A stretch of DNA of 64,000 nt from an uncultured Clostridium sp. (GTDB taxonomy: Bacteria; Bacillota_I; Bacilli_A; RF39; UBA660). The notes under the pieces were generated by a model. It made no database searches and was not told the DNA's origin. It was given only the letters and a program-made list of their open reading frames with translations. Numbering within the stretch: the stretch's first letter is position 1; each line of letters opens with the position of its first letter. Below, one piece after another: positions 60,551 through 64,000 of the stretch. A program made the translations under genes and the position numbers. The stretch is taken from assembly GCA_905193755.1 (NCBI GenBank), contig CAJJPX010000001.1, positions 62,001 to 126,000 of the forward strand, given 5' to 3'.

Positions 60551-60593
60551 TTCAACTATTAATATTATAGTTGAATACTCATTCATTTGTCAA
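60551..60593 (-). promoter_or_regulatory. Promoter and palindromic operator of the metal operon
   Basis: On the minus strand TTGACA (60588-60593) and TATAAT (60564-60569) are 18 bases apart. A perfect inverted repeat TTCAACTAT-N7-ATAGTTGAA (60551-60575) covers the -10 box, the expected position for an ArsR/SmtB repressor. Confidence 0.82.
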
Positions 60594-60612
60594 TACTTAT
60601 AAATTCTATTTA

Positions 60613-60637
60613 CAAAAAAAGAAGTTTATTACTTCTT
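60613..60637 (-). terminator. Intrinsic terminator after the hexapeptide-repeat gene
   Basis: AAGAAGT and ACTTCTT pair on the minus strand and are followed by TTTTTTTGT. Confidence 0.7.
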
Positions 60638-61276
60638 CTTAACAATCTCATTAGTAGTTTTAACTATAGAATTACTTGGTATAACACCCTTTACCATAGT
60701 AAGTGGATATACACTTGTATTCCCTCCTATTATAGTGCCAGGACACACTACACTATTGCATCCTATCTCTGCATTACCTCCTACTATAGCTCCCATCTTT
60801 CTTAAATTAGTTTCTATAGATTCAACTTTTGCATTCTTCTTATCACTTCTTACATTTGATAGTATTACACCTGCTCCAGTATGAGAATTTTCCCCTAAAA
60901 CTGAATCACCTACATAATTAAAATGAGGACAATTAACTCCATCAAAAAGTATAGAATTCTTAACTTCAGTAGAGTTTCCTATAACACAATTTTTTCCAAT
61001 TATCACAGAACCTCTTATATAAGCATTATGTCTTATTTCACTATCTTCACATATTATAGTAGGTCCTTCTATATAAGCACTAGGATTTATCTTAACACTT
61101 TTATGAACATACACGTCATCTTTTAATTTGATATAATCATTTTCCAAAGAAGGTATTATTTCAAGAATATAATCTTTAATTAATGGTAATACTTCCCAAG
61201 GATTATCTACTCTTTCAAATAAATCTTTAGCTATTGTTTTTTCTAAATCAAATAATTCATCATATTTTCTAATCAT
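60629..61276 (-). CDS. Left-handed beta-helix protein, GlmU C-terminal-like
   Basis: The start is ATG 61276 behind GGTGAATAGT. The 215-residue protein has a helical head (DLEKTIAKDLFERVDNPWEVLPLI) and then hexapeptide repeats of a left-handed beta helix: VHKSVKINPSAYIEGPTII, IRHNAYIRGSVIIGKNCVIG and IVGGNAEIGCNSVVCPGTIIGG. HTGAGVILSNVRSD resembles the acetyl-CoA/sugar site of GlmU, where the catalytic His lies in HxG. It may be an acetyltransferase or nucleotidyl-sugar-associated enzyme. A pyrophosphorylase domain is absent. Confidence 0.75.
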   Translation of the reverse strand: MIRKYDELFDLEKTIAKDLFERVDNPWEVLPLIKDYILEIIPSLENDYIKLKDDVYVHKSVKINPSAYIEGPTIICEDSEIRHNAYIRGSVIIGKNCVIGNSTEVKNSILFDGVNCPHFNYVGDSVLGENSHTGAGVILSNVRSDKKNAKVESIETNLRKMGAIVGGNAEIGCNSVVCPGTIIGGNTSVYPLTMVKGVIPSNSIVKTTNEIVKKK

Positions 61277-61325
61277 ACTATTCACCATAATTATTGTATC
61301 ATCATTTAAAACATTATACTATTAT

Positions 61326-62186
61326 TTATTCTTTAGTTTCTATCATAAAACTATCATCAGTATATTTATATGGTAATTCATTCTCTTTACTAATTATACT
61401 TTTTCCTAAATTCTTTTCTAATTCATCTCTTGCAACCTTTGCTGTTCGTCCACCTATTTTAGCAATTTCTTTATTTTGTTCTAAACCAACAGGTTTACGT
61501 ACTTTAACAAGTTCCCTAGTTGCTATTTCACCTAAATCAGCAAACGCAACTTCAATATCAGTCATATTATCTCTTAATGATTCTTTTCTAAGTCCTTTAA
61601 AATCCTTATATTCACTTGCTGTCATTCCTGACCATTCTTTATAAATATCATTTGTTAATATAGCAAATTCAACCTCACTTGTAACTCCCACTTCTTTCCA
61701 TACATCAGTTAATTTCTTCCTATCTTGTATTGCTTTAATTCTTTTAATAATCCATTCTTCATCATATCCTTTAGCTCGATATGTATCTATTGCTCTTTAT
61801 ACTGCTAGTGATGGGTCAAATGTCTCATCTATTCTTTCGCTTCCTAATTTTGCTAACCATTGCTTAATTGGTTCTGCATTCTTACTTGGAACTGATTCAA
61901 TAATTCTAAACATTCCTTCAATATCAACAACATCAGTCATACGATATTTGCCATCCTGAGCTTTTAATTTCAACTGTCTAGTAATACTAGACGTTTCAAA
62001 ATTTTCTTCCTTTTTTAGTTTATTTTTTAACCAGTTCCAATATTTTCTAGGTTCACTACTATCAACGAGTACTCCAACAATATCCACGACACTTATAAAG
62101 TATTTTTCTTGTTCCTTATCCCAAATAGTTCTAATTGTTTCATTATTAAATATTTTATTTACTAAATGCATTTGATTCTCTTTCAT
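61326..62186 (-). pseudogene. BRO-N/phage antirepressor-like gene with an in-frame stop
   Basis: A BRO-type protein is encoded in two pieces in the same frame. The first piece (62186 to 61800) contains FNNETIRTIWDKEQEKYFIS, VVDIVGVL and KYWNWLKNKLKKE, the BRO-N domain. It ends at DPSLAV with TAA at 61797-61799. The frame then continues immediately with RAIDTYRAKGYDEEWIIKR, the sequence that follows DPxLAI in homologues, to the stop at 61326. No bases need be added or removed, so one nonsense change explains it. The protein would have about 285 residues. BRO proteins come from phages and mobile elements. A restart inside the second piece (for example ATG at 61691) could give a fragment. Confidence 0.85.
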
Positions 62187-62375
62187 ATCTTAACCTTCTA
62201 TTATTATAGTTAGCCATAAAAATCAAAAACACTTCTTTTTTTATAAAATAGTTATTCAAACCGTCACAATTTTTGACCGGTTCACATCACAACTCATTTT
62301 ATATAATTTAAACTAATTTAAAAGTTTATTATTTTACAAAAATTAATTGATTTTCCAATACTTAAATGATAAAAA

Positions 62376-62424
62376 GTATCTAATGAGTGGACCCGCTGTC
62401 ATCAAGGGGTCTACTCTTTTTTAT
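62376..62424 (+). other. G+C-rich hairpin of unknown origin
   Basis: GAGTGGACCC and GGGGTCTACTC pair around the loop GCTGTCATCAA and are followed by TTTTTTATT. It could serve as a terminator on the plus strand, but no plus-strand gene lies upstream. Its G+C content is unusual for the region, so it may be a mobile-element remnant. The rest of the 290-base gap (62187-62475) holds only A/T-rich sequence. Confidence 0.4.
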
Positions 62425-62437
62425 TTATAAAGTATCA

Positions 62438-62462
62438 AATAAAAAAGTTATAATTAATAACT
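62438..62462 (-). terminator. Intrinsic terminator after the coat protein gene
   Basis: AGTTAT and ATAACT pair on the minus strand and are followed by TTTTTTATTTG. Confidence 0.65.
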
Positions 62463-62475
62463 CTTTTATCAAATA

Positions 62476-62796
62476 TTATAGGAATTTACCTGGACAACCT
62501 ACATTTTCATTACATATTTCATTTTCTTCAGTACAAGTATAACAAGGACTATAAGTATGTCTATAAATATGATGATTAATAATTCTAGTATTTACTGGAC
62601 AAACATGAGGAACTTCATGAATGATTTGTCTATGAACACATCTTTCTTGAGGACATTCATAGATAGGTTGACATACAACACCTGGCATAGTATTACATGA
62701 AGTAGTAGTTTCACCCATCATTTTTTCAGGAGTAACTTTTAATTCAGCACTACCTTCAACACTATAACCTTGATACATACCCATTGTATTATTCAT
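62476..62796 (-). CDS. CotD-like spore coat protein
   Basis: The start is ATG 62796, nine bases after AAGGAG; an earlier ATG lies before that site. The 106-residue protein is rich in Cys, His and Tyr: CQPIYECPQERCVHRQIIH, VCPVNTRIINHHIYRH and YSPCYTCTEEN. This is the pattern of inner-coat protein CotD, which becomes cross-linked in the spore coat. A sigma-K-like promoter lies just upstream, agreeing with expression in the mother cell. It is monocistronic. Confidence 0.8.
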   Translation of the reverse strand: MNNTMGMYQGYSVEGSAELKVTPEKMMGETTTSCNTMPGVVCQPIYECPQERCVHRQIIHEVPHVCPVNTRIINHHIYRHTYSPCYTCTEENEICNENVGCPGKFL

Positions 62797-62820
62797 TTTA
62801 ACACTTCTCCTTTTCATAGA

Positions 62821-62847
62821 TATTTTATGTTAAAAATAAATCTATGT
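62821..62847 (-). promoter_or_regulatory. Sigma-K-like promoter of the coat protein gene
   Basis: On the minus strand CATAAAATA (62821-62829) matches CATANNNTA, and AC (62846-62847) lies 16 bases upstream. Spacing and sequence agree with the promoter of the YjcZ-type genes at 14820-14846. Confidence 0.55.
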
Positions 62848-62901
62848 TTAGGCATTTAAAAAGCATCTACTTATTTTAAGATGCTACTTAATTATAACAC
62901 A

Positions 62902-62933
62902 TAAAAAAAGTAAACATATCCCTTGTTTACTTT
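62902..62933 (-). terminator. Intrinsic terminator after the sortase gene
   Basis: AAAGTAAACA and TGTTTACTTT form a 10-base-pair stem on the minus strand, followed by TTTTATG. A weaker hairpin (AGCATC with GATGCT, 62862-62885) lies just beyond. Confidence 0.8.
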
Positions 62934-62956
62934 AATTGTAACACCACACAGAAGTC

Positions 62957-63505
62957 TTAAATTCTATTGCATCTAACAGTTACTCTTCTAAGTCCATCCT
63001 TAGTACAAGTATATAGCGTTAGATCAAAATCACTTTCAATCATTTCTTTAATATCAGTAGATTCAAGTTCTTCAACCACTTCTACTTGATAAGTATATTT
63101 ATTATTATTAGCATCTATAAATATTACTTCATCACCTTTTTTTAACTTATATAAATATCTAAAATGAGATTTATAAGAATGTCCACATATAACTAAATTA
63201 TTATTCTTAACAGAACCATAATATAATGCAGGTGTTTTTCTAAGTGATGAATAAGAAAACTCTTTACTGATTGGTAAATTCAAATCTAATGATGGTATAA
63301 CTATATAACCAACATATTCAAGATCATTAATAACAATCAAATTATCTTCTTTATTTTTAGTTTCTTCATCTATTAGTTTATTCATAATATCATTACTTTC
63401 TTTTTTAGAATACATTTCTTCCCATTCAAAGTACAAAAGTAAGACTAATGAAATTGATATTAATGATAAACCAAATATTAATATTTTCTTAGCCGTTTTG
63501 TTCAT
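62957..63505 (-). CDS. Sortase
   Basis: Sortases join surface proteins to the cell wall or to each other in pili. The start is ATG 63505 with AAGG seven bases upstream. The 182-residue protein has an N-terminal membrane helix (about 6-25), GYIVIPSLDLNLPIS, catalytic His109 in VICGHSY, and TLYTCTKDG with Cys167, followed by Arg174. The class is not clear (class B, C and D traits are mixed). It overlaps the gene upstream by 17 bases, and that gene encodes a likely substrate with an LVQTG signal, so the two work together. Confidence 0.9.
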   Translation of the reverse strand: MNKTAKKILIFGLSLISISLVLLLYFEWEEMYSKKESNDIMNKLIDEETKNKEDNLIVINDLEYVGYIVIPSLDLNLPISKEFSYSSLRKTPALYYGSVKNNNLVICGHSYKSHFRYLYKLKKGDEVIFIDANNNKYTYQVEVVEELESTDIKEMIESDFDLTLYTCTKDGLRRVTVRCNRI

Positions 63506-64000
63506 GTAATACCTTATCATAAACCAAACTAATTATTACAAATAATACACCAATCATTCCAACTAATAATACTATCCATAACATTTGTCCAGTTTGTACT
63601 AAACTACTAGTATTAGTAACAATAAATGAATTATCTTCTTTTTGATAAGTTACTGTATATCCCTTTGGAACATTTTTTTCTCTTACAGTATACATATCAC
63701 TCTTCTCTAAATCTATCCAAATGTATTTCCAATCATTTTCTTTACTCAATGTTACAGTATCAATTACTTCATCATTAAGTAATAATTCAACTGTTATACT
63801 CTTAGGTATATTTATAGTATGATTTGTATTACTTGTACTAGTATTCCAAACCTTTTTAACATCTATATTAATTACTCTAATAATATCTGTTTTAGGAGTA
63901 GCTTCTACATCATAAACCCATTTATTATCAATAACCTTAGGAATCATTACTAAGAATGAATCTATTTTAGAAAAACCTTCTACTTTATTAGTTTGCTTAA
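63489..64000 (-). CDS. Cell-wall-anchored pilin-like protein with LVQTG sorting signal (N-terminus beyond window)
   Basis: The frame is open to the right edge, so only the C-terminal 169 residues are seen. GFSKIDSFLVMIPKVIDNKW followed by VYDVEATPKTD is the typical opening of the SpaA/FctA-like major-pilin domain end. It is followed by a Cna-B-like domain (VKKVWNTSTSNT, VELLLNDEVIDTVTLSKEND, YTVREKNVPKGYTVTY), which often carries an isopeptide bond. The sorting signal SLVQTGQ precedes a membrane helix and ends with a KVLHEQNG tail. The TG cleavage would be by the adjacent sortase. It may be a pilus subunit or adhesin. Confidence 0.85.
   Translation of the reverse strand, partial: KQTNKVEGFSKIDSFLVMIPKVIDNKWVYDVEATPKTDIIRVINIDVKKVWNTSTSNTNHTINIPKSITVELLLNDEVIDTVTLSKENDWKYIWIDLEKSDMYTVREKNVPKGYTVTYQKEDNSFIVTNTSSLVQTGQMLWIVLLVGMIGVLFVIISLVYDKVLHEQNG

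Noticed and set aside
61797..61799. Alternative genetic code or programmed readthrough at the BRO stop
   Set aside because: The codon is TAA, and both TAA and TGA are used as ordinary stops throughout the window; a nonsense mutation is simpler.
62862..62885. Second hairpin (AGCATC/GATGCT) as a regulatory element of the coat gene
   Set aside because: It lies between the sortase terminator and the coat gene promoter and outside both transcripts as predicted; probably a backup terminator or chance.

Overview
The window comes from a very A+T-rich, Gram-positive, spore-forming member of the Bacillota. Gene content (SpoVAC/SpoVAD/SpoVAE, a CotD-like coat protein, tiny YjcZ-like proteins, MurT/GatD-like proteins, ScpA/ScpB, RNase J family, PrsA, a sortase and SipW-type signal peptides) and heavy A/T codon use point to the Bacilli/Erysipelotrichia side, perhaps one of the uncultured gut lineages such as RF39. 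That placement is inference. TGA is used as a stop in several ATGA gene overlaps, so the code is the standard bacterial one and not the Mycoplasma code. Most genes lie on the minus strand; intrinsic terminators (A/T-rich hairpin plus T run) and consensus sigma-A promoters with 17-base spacers are easy to see.

Layout. 1-0.5 kb: truncated SipW-type surface protein with a G-rich promoter. 0.5-1.7 kb: membrane-anchored C39-like peptidase. 1.8-7.6 kb: two unusual single-AAA Clp-type ATPases around a Y-family polymerase and an ATP-grasp protein. 7.6-10 kb: degenerate deacetylase-like protein and a short Rel/SpoT enzyme preceded by a leader ORF and terminator. 10-19.7 kb: housekeeping (serS, prsA, recX, CofE-like ligase), two M3-like metallopeptidases, a vWA surface protein and two tiny sporulation-type proteins. 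19.9-26.2 kb: accessory-looking plus-strand block (PcfJ-like protein, DnaA-like fragment without a P-loop, ASCH fusion, HD proteins) around tRNA-Leu. 26.2-28.6 kb: ECF sigma/anti-sigma/serpin-like operon. 28.7-33.6 kb: scpAB and spoVA operons. 33.7-36 kb: tRNA-Glu and the murT-gatD pair. 36-43.3 kb: phospholipid synthesis (pssA-psd), acyltransferase, a prepilin-like protein, engB, nrnA, ackA. 43.3-51.9 kb: duplicated-domain surface protein, thiI with its cysteine desulfurase, an RNase J paralogue with altered metal ligands, rpoZ, a nuclease fusion, trmL. 51.9-57.9 kb: two more members of the anchor-plus-hydrolase family, ASCH proteins, an EamA transporter, and a BspA-like SipW-type protein with the second G-rich promoter. 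58-62.2 kb: split heavy-metal P-type ATPase operon and a BRO pseudogene. 62.4-64 kb: coat protein, then a sortase with its LVQTG-type pilin-like substrate running off the edge.

How the genes work together. Much of the accessory content concerns the cell surface. The best candidate for an undescribed system is a set of three proteins (534-1670, 51947-53047, 53740-54780) that share the same N-terminal module and each carry a different extracellular enzyme. The module has Cys7, two membrane helices joined by a basic loop resembling VirB2/TrbC-type pilins, a second outside Cys and a helical linker. The enzymes are a C39-like peptidase, an SGNH hydrolase and an M15 D,D-peptidase. Other notable points are the paired G-tract promoters of the two SipW-type genes, a possible attenuator with a Cys-Cys-Cys leader peptide before rel, and several enzymes whose catalytic residues have changed (Rel synthetase, RNase J, GatD, a DnaA-like protein).
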